In this document: positions 8,610 to 16,326 of the stretch, piece after piece | Layout: every line of letters begins with the position of its first letter | How positions within the stretch are numbered: position 1 is the first letter of the stretch | Assembly (NCBI GenBank): GCA_947501555.1 | Contig: CANMWG010000005.1 | Coordinates: 1-64,000 of the forward strand | DNA: 64,000 nt | From: an uncultured Paracoccaceae bacterium | Lineage (GTDB): Bacteria > Pseudomonadota > Alphaproteobacteria > Rhodobacterales > Rhodobacteraceae | Direction of reading: 5' to 3' | Made by a program: the position numbers and the translations under genes | Notes under the pieces: generated by a model | Database searches by the model: none | Seen by the model: only the letters and a program-made list of their open reading frames with translations | What the model was told of the DNA's origin: nothing

Positions 8610-9656
8610 ATGACGACGCTGATTATCGGAGGTGGTTTGTCAGGCCTCGCACTTGCGCATGCGTTGCAGGCAAGGGGGCAAGATTACTTTTTGCTCGAAG
8701 CCCGCACGCGCTTAGGGGGCCGGATCAAGACAGAACACCATGATGGCGGCGCGTTTGATATGGGCCCCACTTGGTTTTGGCCAGGGCAGCCGCGTATCGC
8801 TGATTTGATTGAGCGTTTGAATCTATCAAAATTCGACCAATTTGCCGATGGCGAGCTCGTTTATGAAAATGAACAGGGTCAGGTGCAACGTGGGCGCGGA
8901 TTTTCATCGATGCAAGGATCTTGGCGCCTTGTCGGCGGGTTGGGCGTATTGATCGATGCCCTGGCCGATTCATTGCCTGCAGATAGGGTGCGTTTGGACG
9001 CGGAGGTCACCGGGTTGATAAAGACACGCAACGGCATCGACGTGACATTAAAAACCGGCGAAAGGTTACAGGTGGATCGCGTAATCTTCTGCATGCCACC
9101 TCGCGTGGCCGCTAACCTCAGTTTCACGCCTGCATTGCCGGACAACGCGACGATGGTGTTGCAAAACATTCCGACGTGGATGGCTGGCCAGGCTAAGGCG
9201 ATTGCAACTTACGACACCCCATTTTGGCGCGAAGTTGGACTATCTGGCGATGCGCAAAGCCGTTTTGGCCCGATGGTTGAAATTCACGACGCCTCGCCTG
9301 AACAGGGGGGGCCCTATGCCTTGTTCGGGTTCATTGGCGTCCCGCCGCAAGGTCGCGGAGATGAAGACACTTTGCGTCAGCATCTTATCGCGCAATTGAC
9401 GCGACTGTTTGGCCCAAAGGCAGCAAAGCCTACGCACTTGTTGATCAAAGATTGGGCTTTTGATTCATATACGGCGACCAAAGCTGATATGGCCCCGGTT
9501 CATGCGCACCCAACCTATGGCCGTCCCGAAGCGCTAACGGGACTATGGGACGACCAATTGCTGTTTTCTGGCAGTGAATTGGCTCCGCAGTTCGGGGGGT
9601 ATCTCGAAGGGGCTTTGGAAGCGGCTGAAAACGTACTAAGTAACTTGGAGAAGTAG
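8610..9656 (+). CDS. Flavin amine oxidase-like FAD oxidoreductase
   Basis: A 348-residue FAD protein. Seen: LIIGGGLSGLALAHALQARG (GxGxxG Rossmann motif for FAD), LLEARTRLGGRIKTE directly after it, which is the amine-oxidase type second motif, and near the C-terminus LLFSGSELAPQFGGYLEGAL, the FAD-binding end segment. It is shorter than many monoamine oxidases (450 or more). It starts 3 bp after the SDR stop and is the third gene of the TetR-controlled operon. Oxidation of an amine or desaturation is the family reaction; substrate unknown. Confidence 0.87.
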   Translation: MTTLIIGGGLSGLALAHALQARGQDYFLLEARTRLGGRIKTEHHDGGAFDMGPTWFWPGQPRIADLIERLNLSKFDQFADGELVYENEQGQVQRGRGFSSMQGSWRLVGGLGVLIDALADSLPADRVRLDAEVTGLIKTRNGIDVTLKTGERLQVDRVIFCMPPRVAANLSFTPALPDNATMVLQNIPTWMAGQAKAIATYDTPFWREVGLSGDAQSRFGPMVEIHDASPEQGGPYALFGFIGVPPQGRGDEDTLRQHLIAQLTRLFGPKAAKPTHLLIKDWAFDSYTATKADMAPVHAHPTYGRPEALTGLWDDQLLFSGSELAPQFGGYLEGALEAAENVLSNLEK

Positions 9657-9663
9657 ATTGGTG

Positions 9664-10242
9664 ATGACAATGTCAACGACGGATACAAAAACAGCCTTGC
9701 TGGATTCCGCAGAAAATGCGGCGCGCACATTCGGATTTGATGGGTTCAGCTATGCTGACCTTGCTGACGATGTTGGCATACGCAAAGCGAGCATTCATCA
9801 CCATTTTCCGTCTAAGGCAAAATTGTCTGTCGCATTGATGCAGCGATATCATCAAAATTTCGAAGCAGTTTGTACGGCGATTAAGGAAAATCATGGCACT
9901 GGCGGAACGCAGCTGTCAGAATTGATTAAGCAATATCGTGCTGCCAGCGACAACGGTAAACGACTATGCCTCTGTGTCTCCTTTTCTGCGAGTCGTGATA
10001 GTCTCCCACCGGACGTACTTGAACAAATCAGCCTCTTTCGGGAAATGGTTACCGCTTGGCTAACAGATGTTTTTGAAAAAGGCAGTGTGGATGGGTCGAT
10101 CTCGAATGTTGCCGACCCCGCGCTAGAGGCAGTCGCGACGCTATCCTTGTTGGAAGGCGCACAGCTAGCGGCCCGTTCCGAAGAAAACCCTCGTTTTTTC
10201 GACGAAGCTGTCAAGCTATTAGGCATGCGCATCACCGTGTGA
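9664..10242 (+). CDS. TetR/AcrR family transcriptional regulator
   Basis: A 192-residue regulator with an N-terminal helix-turn-helix (ARTFGFDGFSYADLADDV, then IRKASIHHHFPSKAKLSVAL) and a ligand-binding helical domain. It closely resembles the NemR/AcuR-like group. The pair of cysteines in RLCLCVSF sits where this group often has Cys, and NemR is known to sense electrophiles and bleach through Cys. The start at 9664 is best placed after GGAGAAG; TTG 9658 and GTG 9661 are also in frame. It is last in an operon whose promoter carries the palindrome found before the other units of the island, so it is the probable repressor. Confidence 0.88.
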   Translation: MTMSTTDTKTALLDSAENAARTFGFDGFSYADLADDVGIRKASIHHHFPSKAKLSVALMQRYHQNFEAVCTAIKENHGTGGTQLSELIKQYRAASDNGKRLCLCVSFSASRDSLPPDVLEQISLFREMVTAWLTDVFEKGSVDGSISNVADPALEAVATLSLLEGAQLAARSEENPRFFDEAVKLLGMRITV

Positions 10243-10292
10243 GTGGAAATACCAGTACATTGAAGTGAGGCTCCCTTCTAAATATTAGGCCT

Positions 10293-11024
10293 TCAAATGG
10301 ATTGAACCACCGTCAAAGTGCATGCTGCAACTATAAGCGCGACGCCGATCTCTTGACGCAGCGCTGGCAAACCGAACATCCCACGGTCGAGAATTATCAA
10401 GACTGTAATGATGGCCATCCAAAACAAGTTTCCTGGGAAAAACACAAACATTAGGCACATCAACAGACCGCAACACCGAACACAATCAACACCATGGCGC
10501 AACCCCAAGGTGAATTGGCTTTGCGACACTCCCGAACTGCAAAGTGAGCAGATTGGAGTTGGGGCAGATTTGAGCCGTGAAAACTGGAACAAACCGATGA
10601 TCAATAGCGTGCTAGCGCCAATAGACCAGCCGTTAAAATACAACCAATCGCTATTCTTAGTTGCCAACTGCAACACATAACCAAAGCCGTGTAACGCAAT
10701 ACCGACAACACTCCAGACGGTCGCGTATCCAAGCACAGCCATATAGGAAATTCTTTGATTGTGTTTGAGGTTAGAGAAAGCCACTGGACCCATCATAGCG
10801 GCAAGCATCAACAACCAACTTGTAAGTAAAGCTAGGCCTCCGGTAACGCCCTTTTCAGCTAGGTTAATGCCACAAATATTTGCGAGCACACCGGCCAAAG
10901 TCCAATCACCATGATTTAAATAGGACGCATAGCCCGAAAAGGTCATGGCCACGAGGATGAGCCAAGCACCTGCTGTAATGCGCCAGCCGAGATCTAACTT
11001 ATAATCTAGAATAGCTGTGGTCAT
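10293..11024 (-). CDS. DUF2182 integral membrane protein
   Basis: A 243-residue protein with about six hydrophobic segments. The DUF2182 hallmarks are LLMLAAMMGPVAFS and LRHGVDCVRCCGLLMCLMF, a cysteine/histidine-bearing stretch thought to bind metal. The start at 11024 follows GGAGCGATTT; upstream in-frame ATGs at 11066 and 11036 were rejected because the former lies in a hairpin. It follows the TPR gene on the same strand. DUF2182 proteins are often next to DUF1326 genes; none is present here. Function unknown. Confidence 0.8.
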   Translation of the reverse strand: MTTAILDYKLDLGWRITAGAWLILVAMTFSGYASYLNHGDWTLAGVLANICGINLAEKGVTGGLALLTSWLLMLAAMMGPVAFSNLKHNQRISYMAVLGYATVWSVVGIALHGFGYVLQLATKNSDWLYFNGWSIGASTLLIIGLFQFSRLKSAPTPICSLCSSGVSQSQFTLGLRHGVDCVRCCGLLMCLMFVFFPGNLFWMAIITVLIILDRGMFGLPALRQEIGVALIVAACTLTVVQSI

Positions 11025-11043
11025 AAATCGCTCCATCTCGTGA

Positions 11044-11062
11044 CCGGCGTGTGAAACGCCGG
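11044..11062. terminator. Hairpin between TPR gene and DUF2182 gene
   Basis: CCGGCGT-GTGAA-ACGCCGG, a perfect 7-bp stem with 5-base loop located 20 bp after the TPR gene stop. It probably reduces read-through into the DUF2182 gene. There is no strong U run. Confidence 0.5.
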
Positions 11063-11082
11063 CCATTTGAATATTTTCGCGT

Positions 11083-12747
11083 TTAGGCGGCGTTTTTGGT
11101 GCTACAGAAACATGAAGAATAGACTTCGCGATCTGCGCGGCTCAGGGCGAAGTCGAGCTGAGGTTTTATCATTGCCGCGCCTTTGGTGTTGCCCATTGCG
11201 ATATAGCAATCGTACAGACCTTTTAGTGCCCAGACATTGTTCGGGTGGCGATTAGAGCGGATGCAGGTTTCGTCCATACCAAGGTCGGCCTCATAGGCGG
11301 CGGCGGCTTCTTCGAAATGACCTTGTTCTAACAACAGTGCACCAAGTGGGTGCCGGCTTGGCATCATCCAAGGCCAAGGTTCATCATAAGGCAGGGCGTC
11401 TTCCAAGGCGACGGCTTTGCGCAGGTGATCGAAGGCGACGTCATAATTGCCACGGTGATATTCGACTTCACCGTTCAACATTTCACGCGCAACTTCGAGA
11501 ATCTGTACGCAGGTTACAACATGAATGTGCCGTGTTTCTGGAACCTTTGCCGCCGCAGCTTCAAAGCTCAGACGCGCCTGATCGGCTTTATCGTGCTGTT
11601 TTAACGCCGCATAGGCAATTCCTTTACCGTACCAGTTGAGAGCGGTGGTCATGGAATAGTCATCTGCATGTTCAGGCAAAGGGTCATCAATCAATTCCTG
11701 CCAACGACCAAAGCGGATCAACGCATGAGTCTTGATCGACATGTAGCCTTCGAGCCAATCAGCCATGGGAGGATCTTCACAACGGATTAGCTCATCAGGA
11801 ATGGTTTTCATCATACCTTCAACAGCTTCGATCGCTGGACGGTATTGCCCAAGGAACATCGCACCGTAAAGTTTGAAGTGGTAGTTATGGACGCGGTACA
11901 TAGAATAGAAATTCATCGCACCGGATTTTTCCCAGTAAATCTCGTCTGCGATGATCCCTTTTTGGTTCCATGTTACGACGTCCTGATAATTACCGCACAA
12001 CACGTCGATATGCGTCGCCATGTGGGCCAAGTGGCCGGCCGATGGAACCATTTCGCGTAGCTCGTCTGCACATCGCAGAGCTACTTCGGGGACAGCGGAC
12101 ATTTCCATTAGGTGAATGTAGAGGTGCAAAAGTCCCGGGTGTCGGGCAGGACCAGCGGCCTCAACTTTGGCTATTCCCTCTTCCAGCACACGGCGACATT
12201 CTAGTGTGTCACCTGCCGGATTTGGCTGACCGGTACGCGGGTCCCACATTTGCCATGGCGTTCTGTTCATCATAGCTTCGGCAAATAATGTTGCGACATC
12301 GGAATCGTCAGGAAATGTGGTGTAAACGTCCCGCATTTCATTCGCGTATGCGGCGGACCAAGTATAAAGATCAGGCACTGGTTCGTTCGATTGATAGCGA
12401 CTTTCTAACGCGACAATCAGCGCTTTCTCAACGTCCGTCGCGCCATCCATTGCCGCCTTGGCCTTTTCGATAGCCTCGCGAGATTTTACAAGCGTCTCTT
12501 GCACTTGTTCAGGCGTGAAAAGCTCCCATGGTTTATTGTAGTTCGGGCCAATGATATAGGCCAATCCCCAGTGGGCCATAGCACAGTCTGGATCGGCCTT
12601 CAGTGCATTTTCGAAACAGACGGCGGCCTCTTCATGGTGATATCCAAAAATCCAGTTCAAACCACGGTCAAACCATATTTGTGCATCAGTTGAAGACGTT
12701 GTGATTGGGCGGCTATAGGCCCCTAGGTCGTATGGATAATCCAACAT
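11083..12747 (-). CDS. Tetratricopeptide-repeat protein
   Basis: A 554-residue soluble protein. The N-terminal repeat is clear (WFDRGLNWIFGYHHEEAA, then FENALKADPDCAMAHWGLAY), and further TPR-like helices occur around the middle and end (WALKGLYDCYIAMGN). No enzyme motif, signal peptide or membrane segment is visible. It belongs to a family of stand-alone long TPR proteins in proteobacteria whose function I do not know. GAGGGACATATC precedes the ATG. The IclR-type palindrome at 12766 is 19 bp upstream of the start codon, tying it to the nitrile regulon. It reads on towards the DUF2182 gene. Confidence 0.82.
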   Translation of the reverse strand: MLDYPYDLGAYSRPITTSSTDAQIWFDRGLNWIFGYHHEEAAVCFENALKADPDCAMAHWGLAYIIGPNYNKPWELFTPEQVQETLVKSREAIEKAKAAMDGATDVEKALIVALESRYQSNEPVPDLYTWSAAYANEMRDVYTTFPDDSDVATLFAEAMMNRTPWQMWDPRTGQPNPAGDTLECRRVLEEGIAKVEAAGPARHPGLLHLYIHLMEMSAVPEVALRCADELREMVPSAGHLAHMATHIDVLCGNYQDVVTWNQKGIIADEIYWEKSGAMNFYSMYRVHNYHFKLYGAMFLGQYRPAIEAVEGMMKTIPDELIRCEDPPMADWLEGYMSIKTHALIRFGRWQELIDDPLPEHADDYSMTTALNWYGKGIAYAALKQHDKADQARLSFEAAAAKVPETRHIHVVTCVQILEVAREMLNGEVEYHRGNYDVAFDHLRKAVALEDALPYDEPWPWMMPSRHPLGALLLEQGHFEEAAAAYEADLGMDETCIRSNRHPNNVWALKGLYDCYIAMGNTKGAAMIKPQLDFALSRADREVYSSCFCSTKNAA

Positions 12748-12765
12748 GATATGTCCCTCTAGGTT

Positions 12766-12782
12766 ATTCTAAATTGCAGAAT
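12766..12782. promoter_or_regulatory. IclR-type operator copy 1
   Basis: ATTCTAAATTGCAGAAT. Read on the minus strand its core is TTCTGCAATTTAGAA, one base different from the core of the copy at 23583. It lies 19-35 bp before the TPR gene start. It is inferred to be a site of the IclR protein encoded at 18041-18817. Confidence 0.6.
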
Positions 12783-12884
12783 TGCTTTCCATTTTTTGGA
12801 CAATTTCTTCGAAAAGCAAGAACTTTCTTACAAATTCCTACGAAAAGGTAACTATATTCTATATCGTGGAACAAAAACGCAAAG

Positions 12885-14330
12885 CTAGGCGATGACTGCA
12901 TCTGATGCACTAAATTTGGGCGATTCGCGACCTAACCCGTCCTGCATCAATGCGGATTCCAAACCGCGGGCAAAGCGTAAAAGCTTGGCATCAGAATGGC
13001 GGGGCCCAACAATTTGTATGCCGAATGGCATACCTTGATGGTCCAAACCGCAAGGAAGCGTCACGATTGGGCTTCCGACCAAAGACAGCGCCCAAGTTAT
13101 CGCATACCAAGCATAATATTCCTTCAATGGTTTATCATTGATCGCGGCGGGATGGTTCTCTTCTAACGGGAAAGGTGAAACTGACGTGGCTGGGCAAATG
13201 AGATAGTCCACCTCAGCAAAAATCGCCTGAAATCGCCGATATATCTGCGTGTGCGCTGCGTCAGCAAGCGCTGTGTCAGACAGATGCAGTGATTTGGCCT
13301 CAAGAATATTGTTTCTTACATTTGGCCCAATCAAATCGGGCTGATTTTCTGCCAATTCCCCGTAAGCGGCATAGAGGCTTTGCGCCCTGAGAACGCGAAA
13401 GGCAGCGGCTGCATCGGATAAATCAACATCCAGAACGCTCGCGGATTTGAAGTGTTTGCCAATAATCGGTTGGCGCGACTCAAATAGCGCGGCAATCCCG
13501 CTATCAACCTCCGCGACACCCAAATCCGTTGAAAAACCTATACGCGAATGGGCTAAATCCTCAATTGCATGGAAGTCCTTATACTCAATCTCTAAATTGG
13601 GAGAGCAAAGCGGATCGCGGGCATCAAAACCGGAAATCGCGGACAGCATAAGTATGAGATCTTCGACGGTGCGCGCCATCGGCCCGTCTGTCCAAAGATG
13701 TGAAAACCCGGACACATGACTGCGTGATGGAACAATGCCGGGCGATGGTCGCATCCCCACAATACCGCAAAATGATGCCGGAATTCGCAAGCTTCCTCCA
13801 AGATCGGATCCTGATGCAAGTGGGGCCATACTACTTGCCAAACCGGCAGCTGAGCCACCAGAAGAGCCGCCGGATGTGACTGTCGTATTATAAGGATTGC
13901 CAGTCGCGCCGAACACGAGATTTGAAGTGTTTGCTCCTGCGCCGAACTCTGGCGTATTCGTTTTGCCGAGAACAATTGCACCAGCAGCGCGCAAACGTTC
14001 TACGATGATGTCGTCATGATCCGGGACGTGGGTTTCAAAGCACCGGCTGCCAAAGGTTGTCCGCAGTCCTTTTGTTCGGCTTAGGTCTTTGATCAAGACT
14101 GGTAGCCCATGTAGCGGTGGTAATGCCTCGCCGGCCCGTACCGCTGTATCCGCGATTTTCGCTTGGCGACGAGCTTCATCAAAATTGGTGGTAATGACCG
14201 CATTTACGAGTGGGTTTCTTTGTTCGATGCGAGTGATACAGGCTTCGAGCAATGCGCTTGGTGTCAATTCGCGGGCGCCAATTTGTCGGCGTGCTTCAAC
14301 AGCACTCAATTCTGCAGGTGTATCCATCAT
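12885..14330 (-). CDS. Amidase (amidase-signature family), amidase 1
   Basis: A 481-residue amidase-signature enzyme that hydrolyses amides to acids and ammonia. The Ser-cisSer-Lys triad is visible: Lys81 in LPVLIKDLSRTKG, the GGSSGGSAAG run at 154-163 with the cis-Ser, and nucleophile Ser180 in GSDLGGSLRIPASFCG. Length is normal and there is no signal peptide, so it is cytoplasmic. Its ATG overlaps the stop of the nitrile hydratase alpha gene, so an amide made by the hydratase would be passed directly to it. It is the last gene of the CoA-transferase-enoyl hydratase-nitrile hydratase operon. It is a paralog of amidase 2 at 19005. Confidence 0.92.
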   Translation of the reverse strand: MMDTPAELSAVEARRQIGARELTPSALLEACITRIEQRNPLVNAVITTNFDEARRQAKIADTAVRAGEALPPLHGLPVLIKDLSRTKGLRTTFGSRCFETHVPDHDDIIVERLRAAGAIVLGKTNTPEFGAGANTSNLVFGATGNPYNTTVTSGGSSGGSAAGLASSMAPLASGSDLGGSLRIPASFCGIVGMRPSPGIVPSRSHVSGFSHLWTDGPMARTVEDLILMLSAISGFDARDPLCSPNLEIEYKDFHAIEDLAHSRIGFSTDLGVAEVDSGIAALFESRQPIIGKHFKSASVLDVDLSDAAAAFRVLRAQSLYAAYGELAENQPDLIGPNVRNNILEAKSLHLSDTALADAAHTQIYRRFQAIFAEVDYLICPATSVSPFPLEENHPAAINDKPLKEYYAWYAITWALSLVGSPIVTLPCGLDHQGMPFGIQIVGPRHSDAKLLRFARGLESALMQDGLGRESPKFSASDAVIA

Positions 14331-14962
14331 AGGTCTTCTATGGCCAAAGCGGGGACCACTCCAATCATGCTGTCACGAGTCACAAGTTCTGCAAGTTCCT
14401 CTTCGGACCAGCCTTCTGTTCCCTCTGGGCGTTTAGGCACAACAAGATAGCGCATATCGGCGCTACTGTCATGCACGCGCACTTCGACTGTTTCGGGTAG
14501 GGTGGTGCCAAATTCAGCAAGAATCTTTCGTGGGTTTTGAACCACATCTGATCTGTAGGCGCGGCTTTTGTACCAGTCGGGTGGCAAGCCAAGCAGCGGC
14601 CACGGGTAGCACGAGCATAGGGTGCAAACGACAACGTTATGCACTGCGTCCGTGTTCTCCAAGGCGATCAGATTAAGCCAAGTAGGCTCTAACCCGATGG
14701 ATTTCGCCGCAGCTGTCGCGTCGCGCCGCATGAGGTCCAGATAGGCCGGATCAGACCAGGCTTTTGCCACCATGCGTGCCCCATTATGCGGCCCGCGATC
14801 ATCCATCATCCGGTAGGTTTTATGCAATTCTGCCTGCGTGATTACGTCCTTTTCAATCAGAAGCTCACGCAAGGCGATTTCTAACAAACGGTACTCGGTA
14901 AAGGGGCCGTCTTCTTCATCTGGCTGATTGGGATGGGGGTGATGATGTGTGTGATCATGCAT
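14327..14962 (-). CDS. nthA: Nitrile hydratase alpha subunit (cobalt type) or thiocyanate hydrolase gamma-like
   Basis: A 211-residue metal-bearing subunit. The motif VCTLCSC (C113, C116, S117, C118) is the claw setting of nitrile hydratases; Thr at the second position marks the Co(III) type, whereas Fe types have Ser. In this family two of the cysteines are oxidised to sulfenic and sulfinic acid. The N-terminus is His-rich (HDHTHHHPHP), which may help metal loading. The start at 14962 shares one base with the stop of the preceding beta-C gene (TAATG), and its stop overlaps the amidase start. Enzyme reaction: nitrile to amide. The three-gene architecture is also that of thiocyanate hydrolase, so that activity is an alternative. 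Confidence 0.88.
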   Translation of the reverse strand: MHDHTHHHPHPNQPDEEDGPFTEYRLLEIALRELLIEKDVITQAELHKTYRMMDDRGPHNGARMVAKAWSDPAYLDLMRRDATAAAKSIGLEPTWLNLIALENTDAVHNVVVCTLCSCYPWPLLGLPPDWYKSRAYRSDVVQNPRKILAEFGTTLPETVEVRVHDSSADMRYLVVPKRPEGTEGWSEEELAELVTRDSMIGVVPALAIEDL

Positions 14963-15252
14963 TAGTCGTCGGGCTCCAGCCAATGTTCAAAAATCTCTAC
15001 CTCAAGTGTATCAAGAGGGGCTCCGGTATAATCGGGCCAAATCTTTTGCATGGGCAGCCGGACCCGATAAAGCGGCACGGCCGGTTGGCCATCCCGGCGG
15101 TAAGCCAGCTCTTCAGGGTTCGCAAAACGGCCGCAATAGCGTTCAATTTCCCCCGTGAGGCCACGAGTGTAAAAAGGCGTGCGACAATGCCCGATTGGGT
15201 AGGCGTCGCGAATGCGCACCATATCGCCGACTTTGAACAATGGATCAGCCAT
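14962..15252 (-). CDS. Nitrile hydratase beta subunit, C-terminal half as separate gene
   Basis: A 96-residue protein equal to the SH3-like C-terminal domain of the nitrile hydratase beta chain: PLFKVGDMVRIRDAYPIGHC followed by RTPFYTRGLTGEIERYCG, the conserved HxRxPxYxRG-type segment, and ending in EIFEHWLEP. In ordinary nitrile hydratase this domain is fused to the segment encoded just upstream. Here the ATG at 15252 lies inside the upstream gene in another frame, with an 8-bp overlap, and no clear Shine-Dalgarno, so it is probably made by stop-restart coupling. The same split is known in thiocyanate hydrolase (alpha subunit) and in the three-part toyocamycin nitrile hydratase. Confidence 0.82.
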   Translation of the reverse strand: MADPLFKVGDMVRIRDAYPIGHCRTPFYTRGLTGEIERYCGRFANPEELAYRRDGQPAVPLYRVRLPMQKIWPDYTGAPLDTLEVEIFEHWLEPDD

Positions 15253-15577
15253 CAGAGGCGAGCTGTGCGCGCACGGCTTCGACACGTGCACCAATTTCGG
15301 CGTCTGTCATGATGCCGCGTTCCAGCATGATCTGAGTCATGGCCCAGATCCATTGTTCATAATAGGACAGACGCTGGTATTTTTCGTCGCCCAGCCCTTC
15401 GACCGCGCGGCGTAGCTCATCAACCCGCAACAGCCCTTTTGTTGCTAACAATTCGCGCACCGCATGCACGCGTTTTTCCCAAGGTTCATAGTCATGTTCA
15501 TCAGGGGCGAAGGGTTCGCACAACACACCGCCCAAGTCATGAACGCCACGGAAATCTAAAAGAGATTTACTGACCAC
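15245..15577 (-). CDS. Nitrile hydratase beta subunit, N-terminal half as separate gene
   Basis: A 110-residue protein with the start of a nitrile hydratase beta chain: FRGVHDLGGVLCEPF, then EPWEKRVHAV and YYEQWIWAMTQIMLERGI, all helical. It corresponds to thiocyanate hydrolase beta or to the small nitrile hydratase accessory/N-terminal type proteins. The start is GTG at 15577, sharing one base with the stop of the enoyl-CoA hydratase (TAGTG). Order N-half, C-half, alpha is the order scnB-scnA-scnC described for thiocyanate hydrolase. A recent frameshift of a fused beta gene cannot be excluded from one sequence, but both halves begin and end cleanly. Confidence 0.8.
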   Translation of the reverse strand: MVSKSLLDFRGVHDLGGVLCEPFAPDEHDYEPWEKRVHAVRELLATKGLLRVDELRRAVEGLGDEKYQRLSYYEQWIWAMTQIMLERGIMTDAEIGARVEAVRAQLASDG

Positions 15578-16326
15578 TAAGGCTGCCTCCGTTTTTCGCG
15601 CGCTTTTTTAACTGCGCGTTGATAGTCTAAAATTCGGCCCCTAAGGCCCGGGCGTCCTGCCGTTGCCACCACAGAGGCGATGTCTTGGGCGCGCGTGTCA
15701 ACCGTCGTCAGGTTCCGCATTTGCTGTGTACTGAACGCCGACATCTGGACCGTGCGCGCGGCAAGAGCATCAAGATTATCGGGCCACTCCGTTTGATCTG
15801 CGATTTGTGTCGCTAAGCCTACTGCCTTTGCCTCCTGCGCGAGTACGATACGCCCATTTAACAGAATATCTAATGCGGCATCTTTACCAATCAGACGCTC
15901 AAGGCGGCGTGTTCCCAGAGCGAGCTCAAAATTCCACCCTGGAAACCGCAGCTTGGCCTCAGGCGCAGCAAGGCGGTAGGTGCAGGCCGCAAATAAATCA
16001 GCACCTGCGCCGATGATATGCCCCTGTGCCAAAGCGATTGTGGGGAAGGGCGCGTGATGGACGGCCTGCAACATGGTCTCAATTCGTAAGAACCGCCAAA
16101 GCAGGTCTGCATCCGACAGCGCGCCCACATCCGACAGGTCAAAACCCGCGCAGAAGTTTTTACCCTCCCCTTTGATCACAGCCAAACGCACGGAACTCGC
16201 GGAGTTAATCGCTGAATAGATCGCCTCGGCTATGTCCAAAGACAAAGCGTTTGAGGCCTTCGGGCGGTTAAGCGTTAGGGTTAGAACACCGTCATCAAGC
16301 GTAGTGGTGACAACGGGCGCAGTCAT
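15577..16326 (-). CDS. Enoyl-CoA hydratase/isomerase family protein
   Basis: A 249-residue crotonase-fold protein. Seen: LTLTLNRPKASNALSLDIAE, the oxyanion-hole region GKNFCAGFDLSDV, and AQGHIIGAGADLFAACTYRL, the second oxyanion-hole glycine pair. A Glu equivalent to the first catalytic Glu of classic enoyl hydratases is not obvious in GAGADLFAA, so it may be an isomerase, hydrolase or other crotonase. It overlaps the CoA-transferase stop by 4 bp and the nitrile hydratase beta-N start by 1 bp. It would act on the acyl-CoA that the CoA-transferase forms from the acid released by the amidases. Confidence 0.87.
   Translation of the reverse strand: MTAPVVTTTLDDGVLTLTLNRPKASNALSLDIAEAIYSAINSASSVRLAVIKGEGKNFCAGFDLSDVGALSDADLLWRFLRIETMLQAVHHAPFPTIALAQGHIIGAGADLFAACTYRLAAPEAKLRFPGWNFELALGTRRLERLIGKDAALDILLNGRIVLAQEAKAVGLATQIADQTEWPDNLDALAARTVQMSAFSTQQMRNLTTVDTRAQDIASVVATAGRPGLRGRILDYQRAVKKAREKRRQP

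Noticed and set aside
11025..11066. Upstream start of the DUF2182 protein at 11066
   Set aside because: The added codons lie in a perfect hairpin and lack a ribosome-binding site, whereas the ATG at 11024 has GGAG at good spacing.
14962..15577. The split nitrile hydratase beta gene as a frameshift error
   Set aside because: Not fully excluded, but both halves have clean ends, the overlaps are coupling-type, and natural three-part relatives are known in the same gene order.
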